Positions 9,154-18,424 are shown, counted from the stretch's first letter. The stretch: 64,000 nt of DNA from G963668605 sp963668605 (GCA_963668605.1 OY764903.1:1860001-1924000); one strand, 5' to 3'. Notes: generated by a model not told the origin, from the sequence alone. Program-made: numbers and translations.

Positions 9154-11786
9154 AGCATACCCTCGACCGAGCTGTAGACGTTTTCCAGCGCCCCGGCCAG
9201 CGCCGATGCATCTTTCCCGCCCGCTTCCGCCATGTCGGGACGCCCGCCGCCTTTACCACCCACGGCTTGCGCAACCGCACCGGCCAGTTTTCCAGCGTGC
9301 ACTTTCGACGTCAAGTCCTTGGTCACGGCCGCCACGATGGAGACGTTCGAATCCTCGACCGAACCGAGCACAACGACGGCGCTCTTCCACTTGTTGCGCA
9401 ACGAGTCGACCAGGCCGCGCATCTGCTGGCGGTCCATGCCGTCCACCTGCGCGGCGAGCACGCGCGCGCCCTTGATCTCGCGCGAGAGGCTCTCCAAATC
9501 GCCGCTGCGCGATTGCGCCAGCTTGTCTTTGAGTTGTTCGAGTTGCTTTTCGAGGGTCTTCTGCTGCACCATCAGGCGCTCGACCTGCTCCACCAGTTCC
9601 GGCTCGGAAACGCGCATCAATCCAGCAACGCGCTGCAGCGAATCGGCCGTCTCTTGAAATCGCTCCAGCGCGCCCGCACCGGTGATTGCCTCGATGCGGC
9701 GTACGCCCGCCGAAATGCTTCCTTCATAGACGACCTTGCACAGCCCGATGTCGCCCGTGCGATTCACGTGCGTGCCGCCGCACAGCTCACGGCTGAAGTC
9801 CGGAACGGAAACCACACGAACGTTCTCGCCATACTTCTCGCCGAACAACGCCATCGCACCCGTGGTCAGCGCCTTGTCCAGGTCCATCACCTCCGTGGAG
9901 ACGACCGTGTTGCGCAGAATCTGTTCATTCACCAACCGCTCCACTTCGCGGAGTTCCTCGCGGTCCACGGCCGTGTAGTGAGTGAAGTCGAAGCGCAGCC
10001 GCGAAGGATCGACGACGCTGCCGGCCTGCTTCACGTGATTGCCAAGAACGGTTCGCAGCGCCGCGTGCAGCAGGTGCGTCGCCGTGTGGTTGCGCATCGT
10101 AGCGCCGCGCAACTCGCGCGCCACCTCGCCGCGCAAGATATCGCCGGTTTTGATGGTCTGCTCCGCAACAATGCGATGCACTGTCAGGCCCGGAAGCGCG
10201 GGATACGTTGAGAGCACGCGAGCGGCACGCAGATCGCCCGCGAATAATTCGCCCTGGTCGCCCACCTGTCCGCCGGACTCCGCATAAAACGGGGTCTCGT
10301 CGAGGATCAATTCGGCCTCGGCGCCGGCCAGCACCTCATCGACGATGGTCTTGTCAGCCAGCACGGCGACCACGCGCGACGACGCCGAGGCGAGCGTCTC
10401 ATAGCCGCTGAACTTCGTGCGCCCGAGTTCGCGCGCTTGTGCATAGGCGGGCGCGATCTGCGCCTTCTCCGCACCCTTCCAACTCGCACGGGCCCGTTCC
10501 TTCTGCCGGTTCATTTCCGCGTCGAAACCGCCGCGATCGATCGATAGGCCGAACTCGCGTGCCATCTCCTCCTGTTCGTCGATCGCGAGGCCAAACGTAT
10601 CGTAGAGCTTGAATGCAGCCGCGCCCGGAAGCACTCCGTCAACTGCCGATTTCGCTTCGTCGTGAAACACGCGCTCGGCCACTTGGAACGTTGTGGCATA
10701 ACGGTGCTCTTCTTCCTTCACGACGCGCGCCACGCGCTGAATGGTCTCCATCAATTCGGGATACGCCGGCCGCATCCACTCGGCGACGAAACCGGTGAGT
10801 TGATAGAGAAACGGGTCCTGCACGCCGGACATGCGCGCATTGCGCATCGCGCGCCGCATGATCTTGCGCAACACATAGCCGCGCCCGTCGTTGGCCGGCA
10901 ATACACCGTCGTGAATCAGAAACGCGGTGGCGCGCGCGTGGTCGGCGGCGATGCGCAGCGCGGTATCCACCTTCACATTCTCTCCGTACACCGTCCCGAA
11001 CAGCTCCGCGGCGCGGTCGATAATCGGCCGGATCAGGTCCGTCTGGTAGTTGGTCAGCTTGCCTTGCAGGATCGCAGCGACACGCTCCAGCCCCATGCCG
11101 GTATCGATCGAGGGGCGCGGCAGCGGCGTCAGTACGCCTTCGTTCGAACGGTCGAACTGCATGAAAACCAGGTTCCAGATCTCGACGAAGCGTCCGCCCG
11201 CATCGCTCGGGAACATTTCGTGCTCCTGGCCCGGCGCGGCTGCTTCGACACCGAGATCATAGTGGATCTCCGAGCAAGGACCGCACGGGCCGGTCTCGCC
11301 CATCTGCCAGAAATTGTCCTTCTCATCGAGCCGGAAAATGCGCGACTTCGGCACTCCGGCCACCTTCTGCCAAAGCACTTCGGCTTCATCGTCCTCGCGA
11401 AACACTGTGACGTAGAGGCGTTCCTTGTCGAGCCCGTATTCCTTTGTGATCAACTCCCAGGCGAAAGCGATCGCATCTTCCTTGAAGTAGTCGCCGAACG
11501 AAAAATTACCGAGCATCTCAAAAAATGTATGATGCCGCGCGGTGTAACCCACGTTCTCCAGATCATTGTGTTTTCCACCCGCGCGGACACATTTCTGCGA
11601 GGAAGCGGCGCGATTGTAATCGCGTTTCTCCATACCGAGAAAGACGTCTTTGAACTGGTTCATGCCAGCGTTGGTAAACAACAACGTCGGATCATTGGCG
11701 GGAACGAGCGAGGAGCTGCGAACGACGCGGTGTGCGCGGGCAGCGAAGTAGTCCAGAAACTTCTGGCGAGTCTGATGGCCGGTCAT
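9150..11786 (-). CDS. alaS: Alanine--tRNA ligase
   Basis: Charges tRNA-Ala and clears mischarged Ser/Gly-tRNA. The 878-residue protein is full length. The class II core opens with FLDYFAARAHRVVRSSSLVP and FTNAGMNQFKDVFLG (motif 1/2 region), followed by the tRNA-recognition domain; the editing domain carries HTATHLLHAAL (HxxxH) near 565 and CGGTHVNRTGDIG (Cys and His ligands) near 665, and the C-terminal DHHA1 region ends GGKGGGRPDMAEAGG. All zinc and editing ligands are present. ATG at 11786 has AGGA five bases upstream. It is transcribed ahead of ypdA, with which it overlaps by 4 nt. Confidence 0.97.
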   Translation of the reverse strand: MTGHQTRQKFLDYFAARAHRVVRSSSLVPANDPTLLFTNAGMNQFKDVFLGMEKRDYNRAASSQKCVRAGGKHNDLENVGYTARHHTFFEMLGNFSFGDYFKEDAIAFAWELITKEYGLDKERLYVTVFREDDEAEVLWQKVAGVPKSRIFRLDEKDNFWQMGETGPCGPCSEIHYDLGVEAAAPGQEHEMFPSDAGGRFVEIWNLVFMQFDRSNEGVLTPLPRPSIDTGMGLERVAAILQGKLTNYQTDLIRPIIDRAAELFGTVYGENVKVDTALRIAADHARATAFLIHDGVLPANDGRGYVLRKIMRRAMRNARMSGVQDPFLYQLTGFVAEWMRPAYPELMETIQRVARVVKEEEHRYATTFQVAERVFHDEAKSAVDGVLPGAAAFKLYDTFGLAIDEQEEMAREFGLSIDRGGFDAEMNRQKERARASWKGAEKAQIAPAYAQARELGRTKFSGYETLASASSRVVAVLADKTIVDEVLAGAEAELILDETPFYAESGGQVGDQGELFAGDLRAARVLSTYPALPGLTVHRIVAEQTIKTGDILRGEVARELRGATMRNHTATHLLHAALRTVLGNHVKQAGSVVDPSRLRFDFTHYTAVDREELREVERLVNEQILRNTVVSTEVMDLDKALTTGAMALFGEKYGENVRVVSVPDFSRELCGGTHVNRTGDIGLCKVVYEGSISAGVRRIEAITGAGALERFQETADSLQRVAGLMRVSEPELVEQVERLMVQQKTLEKQLEQLKDKLAQSRSGDLESLSREIKGARVLAAQVDGMDRQQMRGLVDSLRNKWKSAVVVLGSVEDSNVSIVAAVTKDLTSKVHAGKLAGAVAQAVGGKGGGRPDMAEAGGKDASALAGALENVYSSVEGML

Positions 11787-11831
11787 TTTATCCTATTGTG
11801 ACACAGCGCGTTCCGGCCCCCCTCCGGCGCT

Positions 11832-13697
11832 CTACTCGATCAAGCCTGTCTTGCGTTCCAACGCCTGGAAACGCGGCTCATCGCGCAGCGGATCGAAGAG
11901 CGGTTCCACCCGGATGAAGTTCAGGCCGGTCTCGCGCTGCCGGAATGCTTCTTCCAGGCTGTCCAGCGCCGCACGGTTCTCCTGTAAGCCGGTTTGCAAC
12001 ATCGCCATGTGCACCCAGGCGCCTTCGCCGCTCTTGAGTTGCACGCGCAGTTCCGCCGCCAGCTTGCGTGCCTCTGCCGCACGGCCGAGTTTCGCCTGCG
12101 CATGGCCCATCCGGCCGAGCAGCGCGGACGGCCTCGAATTTGAGCGCTTCAGTGCAGCCTGAAACTCCTCGATCGCCCGCTCGTAGTGTCCTTCCGCTCC
12201 ATAGCAGCAACCCAACAAGGCGTGCGCGGAAGCCAGGCCCGGATCGGCGCTGATGCTGTCCGAGGCCTGATGCGCGCAATCGGCATAGCGGCGCGCGGCG
12301 TAATAGCTTACGCCCAGATCGTTGCTCACAGCATATGAGATCGGATCCAGTTGCACCGCCGTCTTCATGTGATCGATGGCAGCGTCGAAACGCCCGCGGG
12401 ACATCAGCCCCAGCGCATACCAGCCGTGCAGTCGCGCATAACCTGGGTTGTATTGCAGGGCCGTGCGGAACGCTTCCTCAGCGGCCCGCCAGTCCCAGTC
12501 ATAGAAAAACGCGACGGCTCCCAACGTGCCGTAGGCATCGGCGAGGGCCGGATCGAGTTCGAGGGCGCGGCGCGCCTCGGCGCGAGCCTTCTCGACCAGA
12601 CTGCGCCGTGGTTCCAATCCGGCCAGGTGGAAAGCCATGCTCGTGTACGTCTCGGCTAGCGCCGAATGCGCCGCTGCATAGCGTGGCGCGAGTTCGATCG
12701 CCCGCAGAAACAGCGCGCTGCTCTGCTCCAGCGTGTCGGGCGTGCGCCTTTTGCGTATGGATCGACCGCGCCAATACAGCTCGCGCGCGTCCGCACTCAC
12801 CGAGCGATCGGGATTCGTGGCGCTGCGATCGGGAGAGAAACGTTTGCGCAAGGCCGCGGCGACTTCGCGCGCAATGTCGTCCTGGATCGTGAGCGAATCT
12901 GCAACGCTGCGCGCGTAGGACTCCGACCAGACATGATAGCCAGTGTTGGTGTCGATGAGCTGCGCCGAGATCCGCAGCGCAGCGGCATCTCCGCGCAGAG
13001 CGCCGCTGAGAAGATAGCGCGCCTTCAACTTGCGGCCTACCATCGCAATGTCCTGCGCCTTGCCGCGAAACTGATTCGACGAGGCCCGCGCCACTACGCG
13101 AAGGTTCTCCACCTTGGCCAGTGCCGTGGTCACCTCTTCCGAGAGACCTTCGCAGAAATAGTCTCTAGCGGAGTCGCCTGTCAGGTTTTCGAAAGGCAGG
13201 ACAGCGACAGTAGACGTTTCCGGCGACGCCGGTCGCGAACGCGTCCACAAGAGAATTGCGCTGGCCAACACAAGCACGATGCCCAAGCCAATGCGGAAAC
13301 GCCAGCGTAACGCCGCGCGAGACCGCAACTCCTTCGCAAGCTCGTCCGCTCGCAACCGAAATTCCGGAACGTAGCCGCCCGTGGGCAGTGCGATGACCAC
13401 TTCGTCATCAATACCCGGACCGGCGTAGTAGTTCCGCAACTTGGCACGCAAACGGCCGGCCTCGACGCGCACCACTGAATCCAGGCGGGAATCGAAAGCG
13501 GCGGGACGGTCGAAGACCTCGATGCCGAGCACCGCCTCCTTGACCTCATCCTGTTTTCCGTCGAGCGTGCGCTCCACAACAAAGCGCAGGAATCGGATCG
13601 AGCGCCCGGCGCCCGCAAAGCGGGGCGAGGCCGCGATTCTCTCCAGCGCTTCGCGGACTGCCTCCGCGGAGACGCCAGGATGATCTGAATGAGACAC
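11832..13697 (-). CDS. Membrane-anchored TPR regulator with DNA-binding-like N-terminus and TolB-like domain
   Basis: Protein of 621 residues. Residues 10-113 form a helical domain of the winged-helix-like type seen in acidobacterial TPR regulators (ALERI, SIRFLRFVVERTLDG, SVVRVEAGRLRAKLRNYY). One transmembrane segment follows at about 135-152. Residues 160-290 are a TolB-like domain (TVAVLPFENLTGD, YFCEGLSEEVTTAL, ARYLLSGALRG). Residues 310-620 are TPR-type helical repeats. The layout resembles CadC-like one-component sensors: cytoplasmic DNA-binding end, extracytoplasmic sensor and TPR scaffold. Start GTG at 13697 is supported by GAGGAA at 13707-13712, 9-nt spacing. Target genes are unknown. 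Confidence is high for the architecture, moderate for DNA binding. Confidence 0.78.
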   Translation of the reverse strand: MSHSDHPGVSAEAVREALERIAASPRFAGAGRSIRFLRFVVERTLDGKQDEVKEAVLGIEVFDRPAAFDSRLDSVVRVEAGRLRAKLRNYYAGPGIDDEVVIALPTGGYVPEFRLRADELAKELRSRAALRWRFRIGLGIVLVLASAILLWTRSRPASPETSTVAVLPFENLTGDSARDYFCEGLSEEVTTALAKVENLRVVARASSNQFRGKAQDIAMVGRKLKARYLLSGALRGDAAALRISAQLIDTNTGYHVWSESYARSVADSLTIQDDIAREVAAALRKRFSPDRSATNPDRSVSADARELYWRGRSIRKRRTPDTLEQSSALFLRAIELAPRYAAAHSALAETYTSMAFHLAGLEPRRSLVEKARAEARRALELDPALADAYGTLGAVAFFYDWDWRAAEEAFRTALQYNPGYARLHGWYALGLMSRGRFDAAIDHMKTAVQLDPISYAVSNDLGVSYYAARRYADCAHQASDSISADPGLASAHALLGCCYGAEGHYERAIEEFQAALKRSNSRPSALLGRMGHAQAKLGRAAEARKLAAELRVQLKSGEGAWVHMAMLQTGLQENRAALDSLEEAFRQRETGLNFIRVEPLFDPLRDEPRFQALERKTGLIE

Positions 13698-13726
13698 TCA
13701 GATTTGTTCCTCTGGTTAGATGGGGA

Positions 13727-13732
13727 ATTGTA
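13727..13732 (-). promoter_or_regulatory. Candidate -10 box of the TPR-regulator gene
   Basis: Reading on the minus strand, TACAAT lies 30 nt before the GTG start of the TPR regulator gene. It matches a sigma-70 extended -10 well, but no convincing -35 sits 16-18 nt upstream, so the promoter may depend on an activator. Confidence 0.35.
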
Positions 13733-13790
13733 GCACAAGTAACAGTCCAGCGCTTCCATGGATAAGCTATTGCGGCGCCAGCCAAAACGC

Positions 13791-13807
13791 TGTAACACAC
13801 GGTTACA
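13791..13807. promoter_or_regulatory. Inverted repeat TGTAAC-N5-GTTACA, operator candidate
   Basis: A perfect 6-bp dyad (13791-13796 and 13802-13807) separated by 5 bp lies about 60 nt upstream of the candidate -10 box for the TPR regulator. The size and spacing suit a dimeric activator or repressor. The regulator itself is an obvious candidate binder, but nothing in the sequence proves it. Confidence 0.4.
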
Positions 13808-13863
13808 CTACCCCAAAAGGATTGCGCGGAATCCATTCCCGCTTCACACTCTCACCATCAATA

Positions 13864-13988
13864 CGGCAGGCCCGAAGTGCCGCCGGAGTGAGAGAGCATC
13901 CGGATAAGTAGATCGGAGGGCGTTGTAGGCGCTCCGGATGGACGTGGCCAACGCTCCGAAGAAGGCAATCGCGATTCCGGGCCTGCCG
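13864..13988. repeat. Nested palindromic element between cinA and the TPR regulator
   Basis: The 322-bp gap 13698-14019 holds no gene. Its cinA-proximal part contains nested inverted repeats: an 11-bp perfect outer pair (13864-13874 with 13978-13988), an 8-bp perfect pair (13897-13904 with 13933-13940), and an imperfect pair around CGGAGGGCGTT and AACGCTCCG. It could fold as a long hairpin at the end of the rimO-cinA transcript or be one copy of an interspersed palindromic family. Confidence 0.5.
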
Positions 13989-14019
13989 CTCAGGAGCCTA
14001 CTGCTCAGAACCCTGCCGT

Positions 14020-15252
14020 TTAGGAAAGTGTCTTGCGGAGTGTATCGAGCGCCACTTGAGAGGCCATGCGCCGCACCCGCCCACGATCGCCGCCGCTGAA
14101 GATCCGCACGACTCGGCAGCCCGTCGGCCCTGCCAAACCAATAAACACCGTACCTACCGGGGTCTCGGGCGTCCCGCCTTCCGGGCCGGCATGGCCGGTC
14201 ACCGACACGGCATACGTGGATCCAGTGCGTTCGCGGCAGCCTTCCGTCATAGCCCGCGCAACCGGTTCGCTGACCGCCGTATGCGCCTGCAACAAGCGCG
14301 GGTCCACGCCCAACAAGGCAGTCTTGAGCTCATCGCAATAGGTCAGGAAGCCCCCGCGGAAATACGCCGAGCTGCCGGCAATAGATGTGATGCGTTCAGC
14401 AAGCAAACCACCCGTGCAACTCTCGGCAACACTCAGCGTCTCGCCGCGCTCTTTGAGTCTGCGCCCGACGACGGCTTCGAGCGGCTGCCCGTCATTCGTA
14501 TAGAGGTGTTCGCCCAGGGCCGCTTCAATCTGCGCACCAACTTCTTCGAGCAATGCGTTCGCCTGCTCTTCGCTATCCGAACGGGCGCGCAGATGCACCT
14601 GGATATCGCCGACATCGGCCAGAACCGTCGTCACCGGATTCGCATACTTCATGTAGATTGGCGCGATGATCTGATCGAGATCGGACTCGCCGAGGCCCGC
14701 CACGCGATAGGCGCGCACACGGATCACTTGCGCGGGCAAGAGAGCGGCCAGGCGGGGCAGGCATTGATCGTTGAACATCGCCTTCATCTCGCGCGGCGGT
14801 CCGGGCAGCAACATCGCTACCTTGCCATCCTGCCGCAACCACTGTCCCGGTGCCGTGCCGTTGGGGTTCGGCAGCACTTCCGCGCCTTCAATGATCATCG
14901 CCTGGCGTTTGTTGTTCTCCGCCATCGGGCGCTGCATGCGCGCGAATCGCGCCGCGATCTCGTCGCACACATCCTGGCGAAACGATTGCGTGCGTCCGAA
15001 CGCGGCGGCGACGGCATCGCGCGTCACATCGTCTTCGGTAGGACCCAACCCGCCCGTCAGCACAACCACATCGACGCGTTCGAGCGCCTCGCGAATCTGC
15101 TGCGCCAGCCGGACGCGATCGTCGCCGACCACCGATTTCATCAGCACTTCCACGCCGAGCGCATTCAGATGCTGCGTGATGTAGAGCGAGTTCGTATCGA
15201 TGCGCTGCGGCGTCAGCAACTCGGAACCCACCGCGATAATCTCAGCATTCAT
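14020..15252 (-). CDS. cinA: CinA-family protein, NMN amidohydrolase type
   Basis: The 410-residue protein has both classical CinA modules: an N-terminal molybdopterin-binding-like (COG1058) domain with VVVLTGGLGPTEDDVTRDAV near 62-81, and a C-terminal deamidase domain starting SVAESCTGGLLAERIT (catalytic Ser/Cys-Thr region near 265) and continuing VSVTGHAGPEGGTPETPVGTV. Family members hydrolyse nicotinamide mononucleotide to nicotinic acid mononucleotide (pyridine nucleotide salvage) and ADP-ribose. It is the last gene of the rimO-yacG-pgpA-NHL-cinA run; its ATG shares one base with the TAA of the preceding gene (TAATG), indicating coupling. Confidence 0.93.
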   Translation of the reverse strand: MNAEIIAVGSELLTPQRIDTNSLYITQHLNALGVEVLMKSVVGDDRVRLAQQIREALERVDVVVLTGGLGPTEDDVTRDAVAAAFGRTQSFRQDVCDEIAARFARMQRPMAENNKRQAMIIEGAEVLPNPNGTAPGQWLRQDGKVAMLLPGPPREMKAMFNDQCLPRLAALLPAQVIRVRAYRVAGLGESDLDQIIAPIYMKYANPVTTVLADVGDIQVHLRARSDSEEQANALLEEVGAQIEAALGEHLYTNDGQPLEAVVGRRLKERGETLSVAESCTGGLLAERITSIAGSSAYFRGGFLTYCDELKTALLGVDPRLLQAHTAVSEPVARAMTEGCRERTGSTYAVSVTGHAGPEGGTPETPVGTVFIGLAGPTGCRVVRIFSGGDRGRVRRMASQVALDTLRKTLS

Positions 15253-16280
15253 TAGGGCAGCGGCCTTCCGGCTATCCCGGCATCCAGACTGTACAGAGCG
15301 CTGTTCGTTGCCACCACCAGAGCATTCGATGGCGTGAAGGCCATGCCCACAATGCCCGGACCGGAAAGGAACAGGTCCGCCTTGCGATCCGCATCGATCC
15401 GTACGATACCGCGTTGGCCGCGCAGCGAAGCCGCCACATACAACGCACCTTCCGCATCGAAGGCGATTCCTTGCGGCCGCCCTAGTCCCCGATAATACGT
15501 CTCCACTTCTCCCTCGCGCGAGATGCGCTGCACGGAATCGAAGCTCGATGTCGTCGGCCCCGATACGAACAGCGACCCGTCCGGGCCGAACGCCAAATGA
15601 TAAGCGGCAATCGAAGCCTCGAGCGTCGCAAAGACGTAAATCTGCCGGCTGGGACTGATCTTGAAGATCGTCCCGCTGCGGTCGCCGACGTAGAGGTTGT
15701 CTTCGGCATCGAAGGCGATGCCCGTGGCCACGCCCATGCCCTCCACATAGACCGACAACGAGCCTTCCGGCGTCGATTGATAGACGATGCCGTCGTGACG
15801 GCTCGATACGTAGATCAGCCCTTCGCGATCCACCGCGAGCCCGGTCGCGTTCATGATGTCGCTAAGCAGCGGCCTAGCACCCTCATGTACATCGATCTTG
15901 AAAACCGAAACCGGCGTCTTTTGTCCGCGCGGTCCGCTCAGCGTCGTGTAGATGTTGCCGGCCTGGTCGACCGCCGGATTTGCCACCGGATGCACGCCGT
16001 CGAGGATCTGCACGCCGATGGCGCAAGTCCACTTCCCGCTAGACTGCTCGCCGTTCGCTACCACCAGGCCGCCCGGCCGGGCGGTATCCGGAACGCGGGC
16101 CACGACGAAGCTGTCGCTGCCGACAACTACGGGCGCATCGATCTCTCCGATGGACACACGCGGGCGTTCCGCCTTGAGAAAGCCCTCGCCGTAAATCAGA
16201 AACTCGCCGCCGGGGATCGCGGCCTGCGGCGCCACTCGCTCAATCCTAGGCCGTCCATTCGTGTCTTTTCGGGTCGCCAT
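15252..16280 (-). CDS. IPT/TIG plus NHL-repeat beta-propeller protein
   Basis: About 342 residues. The N-terminal 15-90 is an IPT/TIG-like immunoglobulin fold (PRIERVAPQAAIPGGEFLIYGEGF). The rest is a six-blade-type NHL propeller with repeated units such as NPAVDQAGNIYTT, GLAVDREGLIYVS, GIAFDAEDNLYVGD, HLAFGPDGSLFVSG, GIAFDAEGALYVA. No signal peptide is seen, so a cytoplasmic role is likely. ATG at 16280 lies 2 nt after the pgpA stop; an in-frame ATG at 16301, inside pgpA, is an alternative. Its position inside an operon with pgpA and cinA is unexplained by its domain content. Function unknown. Confidence 0.75.
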   Translation of the reverse strand: MATRKDTNGRPRIERVAPQAAIPGGEFLIYGEGFLKAERPRVSIGEIDAPVVVGSDSFVVARVPDTARPGGLVVANGEQSSGKWTCAIGVQILDGVHPVANPAVDQAGNIYTTLSGPRGQKTPVSVFKIDVHEGARPLLSDIMNATGLAVDREGLIYVSSRHDGIVYQSTPEGSLSVYVEGMGVATGIAFDAEDNLYVGDRSGTIFKISPSRQIYVFATLEASIAAYHLAFGPDGSLFVSGPTTSSFDSVQRISREGEVETYYRGLGRPQGIAFDAEGALYVAASLRGQRGIVRIDADRKADLFLSGPGIVGMAFTPSNALVVATNSALYSLDAGIAGRPLP

Positions 16281-16282
16281 AT

Positions 16283-16753
16283 TTAATAAAGATTGAAACA
16301 TCCCATGCCCGCCATTATAAGCGCACCGTACACTCCCGCCATCGCGTCGTCCGCCATGATGCCCCATCCGCCGGGCAGTTTCTCCAACTGCCGCACGGGC
16401 GCGGGCTTCCAAATGTCAAAGATGCGAAATAGGGCAAACGCCATCAGCCAGCTCTTCCAGTTCAACGTCGACGCACCGGCCAGCGTGATCCACGTGCCCA
16501 TCACCTCATCGACGACTACTAAGCCCGGATCCTTTTTCCCCACTGCGATGGCCGTTTCGCGCGCGGCCCATACACCCGGAAAAAACACAATCACTCCCAT
16601 AAGTCCGAAGACCAGCGGTCCCGCGCCCAGATACTGGTGCATCAACCAGGCGATCGCGAGCCCCGCCAGCGCCCCGGCGGTACCCGGTGCAACCGGCGCG
16701 TAGCCGGCTCCGAACCACGTAGCCACGGCTATCGCCAGACTACGCATCCTCAC
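16283..16753 (-). CDS. pgpA: Phosphatidylglycerophosphatase A
   Basis: Membrane phosphatase making phosphatidylglycerol from its phosphate. The 156-residue protein has the PgpA features: GAGYAPVAPGTAGALAGL near the N-terminus (conserved APGT), the acidic DPGLVVVDEVMGTWITL motif (catalytic Asp/Glu), KSWLMAFALFRIFDIWKP and GGWGIMADDAMAGVYGAL, with four hydrophobic segments. Start is GTG at 16753 or ATG at 16747; both overlap the yacG end by 8-14 nt, so it is translationally coupled to yacG. Confidence 0.92.
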   Translation of the reverse strand: MRMRSLAIAVATWFGAGYAPVAPGTAGALAGLAIAWLMHQYLGAGPLVFGLMGVIVFFPGVWAARETAIAVGKKDPGLVVVDEVMGTWITLAGASTLNWKSWLMAFALFRIFDIWKPAPVRQLEKLPGGWGIMADDAMAGVYGALIMAGMGCFNLY

Positions 16754-16913
16754 CGGTTTCCTCTTCCACCTCGTCGTCGTCGACAGCCGGAGTCGAGATT
16801 ACATACTTTTCCATCGCCCAATTACCGAGATCGACCTCCCGGCAACGGCCGCTACAAAACGGATATTCGGCCGAATCCTCTAACACGGGCTTTTTGCAGA
16901 TTGGGCACTTCAT
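16740..16913 (-). CDS. yacG: DNA gyrase inhibitor YacG, zinc-binding
   Basis: A 57-residue protein. It has the YacG four-cysteine zinc knuckle: CPIC at residues 3-6 and FCSGRC at 19-24, followed by the diagnostic REVDLGNW motif, then an acidic tail. YacG binds GyrB and inhibits gyrase. Its ATG at 16913 overlaps the rimO stop as ATGA, and its end overlaps pgpA. It is shorter than most automatic gene-length cut-offs. Confidence 0.9.
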   Translation of the reverse strand: MKCPICKKPVLEDSAEYPFCSGRCREVDLGNWAMEKYVISTPAVDDDEVEEETGEDA

Positions 16914-18322
16914 AAACTGTTCGGAGTCAATTCACGGCGAGTCGCCGCCAGTATTGGAAAGGCCGGCGCCGCAGCGCGTTCGTCCGCCGGCGCCGCATCG
17001 GTCAGGGCGCCCACCAAATCGTAATCATGTGCCTCTGTAATGCGCATACGCCGGAATTGTCCCGCCCGCGGCGCGGTCTCACCCGGGTCGCTAATGTAAC
17101 AGACGCCGTCGATCTCAGGAGCTTGCGTTGTGAGACGCGCTTCCCAAAGCAGATCCGACTCCGCCGACAATCCTTGCACCAACACGGGCACTTCCTGCCC
17201 GACCAGCAAGCGGTTACGCCGCTTCGAAATCTTGCGCTGCAGTGCCATCAGCTTGCGCCTGCGATTGTAGATCGTGCGCTTATCGACTTTGCCGTCCAAC
17301 TGAAAACTGCGGCTGGTCTCTTCGTCGGAATACGAAAATACGCCCAGGCGATCGAACTGCGCGGCTTCGACAAAACTGCACAACTCCTCGAAATCCGCTT
17401 CCGTTTCGCCGGGGAATCCGGCAATCATGCTCGTGCGAATCGCAACGCCGGGAATGCTGCGCCGGATCTTTTCGAGAAGCTTCAGGAAGATCTCGCCGTT
17501 CGCCCCGCGCTTCATGCGCTTCAGCACATTCGCGCTCGCATGTTGCAGCGGCATGTCGATGTACTTTACCAGAGCGGCGTGTTCCGCGATCGTGTCGAGC
17601 AGCTTCTGCGTGATCCGGTTCGGGTAGCAATACAGAAAGCGAATCCATTTCTGATGCTCGGTTTCGATGCGCGCCAGACGGTCGAGCAATTGCGCCAGTC
17701 CGTCCTTCAACCCGAGGTCCTCGCCGTAGCACGTCGTGTCCTGCCCGATCAGATTGATCTCGCGCACGCCCTGCGAAAACAGGCGCGACGCCTCCAGCAC
17801 GACCGACTCGAAACGCCGGCTGCGAAACGCTCCGCGAAACTGCGGAATCACGCAGAACGTACAGGGGTGGTCGCAGCCTTCGGCGATTTTGATGTAAGCG
17901 AAATGCCCCGGCGTGGCCAGCACGCGCGGCGTCAAGTCGTGATAGAGGTACGGCTCAACGTCGCCGGCCGGCGCTTCTCCGCCCTCGCACAGCGCGACGA
18001 TCCGCTCCAACTCATTCGTGCCCACGAGCGCGTCGACTTCAGGCAATTGCTCGCGGATATCGCCGCGATAGCGCTCCACCAGGCAACCGGCGACGATCAG
18101 GCGCGTGGCCTTTCCGGTCTTCTTGAACTCAGCCATCTCCATGATCGTGTCGACCGATTCCTGCTTCGCGGGATCGATGAAACTACATGTGTTCACGACG
18201 ATGCAATCGGCCTCACCCGGCTCCGCAGTGAGCTCGTGGCCGCGCGCGGCGAGTTGCCCCATCATCACTTCCGTGTCGACGAGATTCTTGGGACAACCCA
18301 GACTGACAAAACCGATTTTCAA
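16910..18322 (-). CDS. rimO: Ribosomal protein S12 methylthiotransferase
   Basis: Radical-SAM enzyme that methylthiolates the conserved aspartate of ribosomal protein S12. The 470-residue protein has an N-terminal MTTase domain with SLGCPKNLVDTE (Cys10), VVNTCSF (Cys46) and IVAGC (Cys80), the radical-SAM cluster GCDHPCTFC (Cys150, 154, 157) and a TRAM domain near 370-440. The presence of SLGCPKNLVDTE favours RimO over MiaB. About 25 extra C-terminal residues are Ala-rich. Start codon appears to be TTG at 18322 with a weak ribosome binding site; no better in-frame start is visible. First gene of the run rimO-yacG-pgpA-NHL-cinA. Confidence 0.95.
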   Translation of the reverse strand: MKIGFVSLGCPKNLVDTEVMMGQLAARGHELTAEPGEADCIVVNTCSFIDPAKQESVDTIMEMAEFKKTGKATRLIVAGCLVERYRGDIREQLPEVDALVGTNELERIVALCEGGEAPAGDVEPYLYHDLTPRVLATPGHFAYIKIAEGCDHPCTFCVIPQFRGAFRSRRFESVVLEASRLFSQGVREINLIGQDTTCYGEDLGLKDGLAQLLDRLARIETEHQKWIRFLYCYPNRITQKLLDTIAEHAALVKYIDMPLQHASANVLKRMKRGANGEIFLKLLEKIRRSIPGVAIRTSMIAGFPGETEADFEELCSFVEAAQFDRLGVFSYSDEETSRSFQLDGKVDKRTIYNRRRKLMALQRKISKRRNRLLVGQEVPVLVQGLSAESDLLWEARLTTQAPEIDGVCYISDPGETAPRAGQFRRMRITEAHDYDLVGALTDAAPADERAAAPAFPILAATRRELTPNSL

Positions 18323-18424
18323 GGCGTTTACACCACTGGAATGAGGCCGGAGTGCTTACCTCTTCAGGATACCATGCGTCGTGCGCCGGACCCCGCCGGA
18401 TAGCGTTCTGCCATGCGGTCGCCG

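Noticed and set aside
11787..11831. Promoter or attenuator upstream of alaS
   Set aside because: The 45-bp gap shows only the ribosome binding site; no alanine-codon leader, T-box or convincing hexamers.
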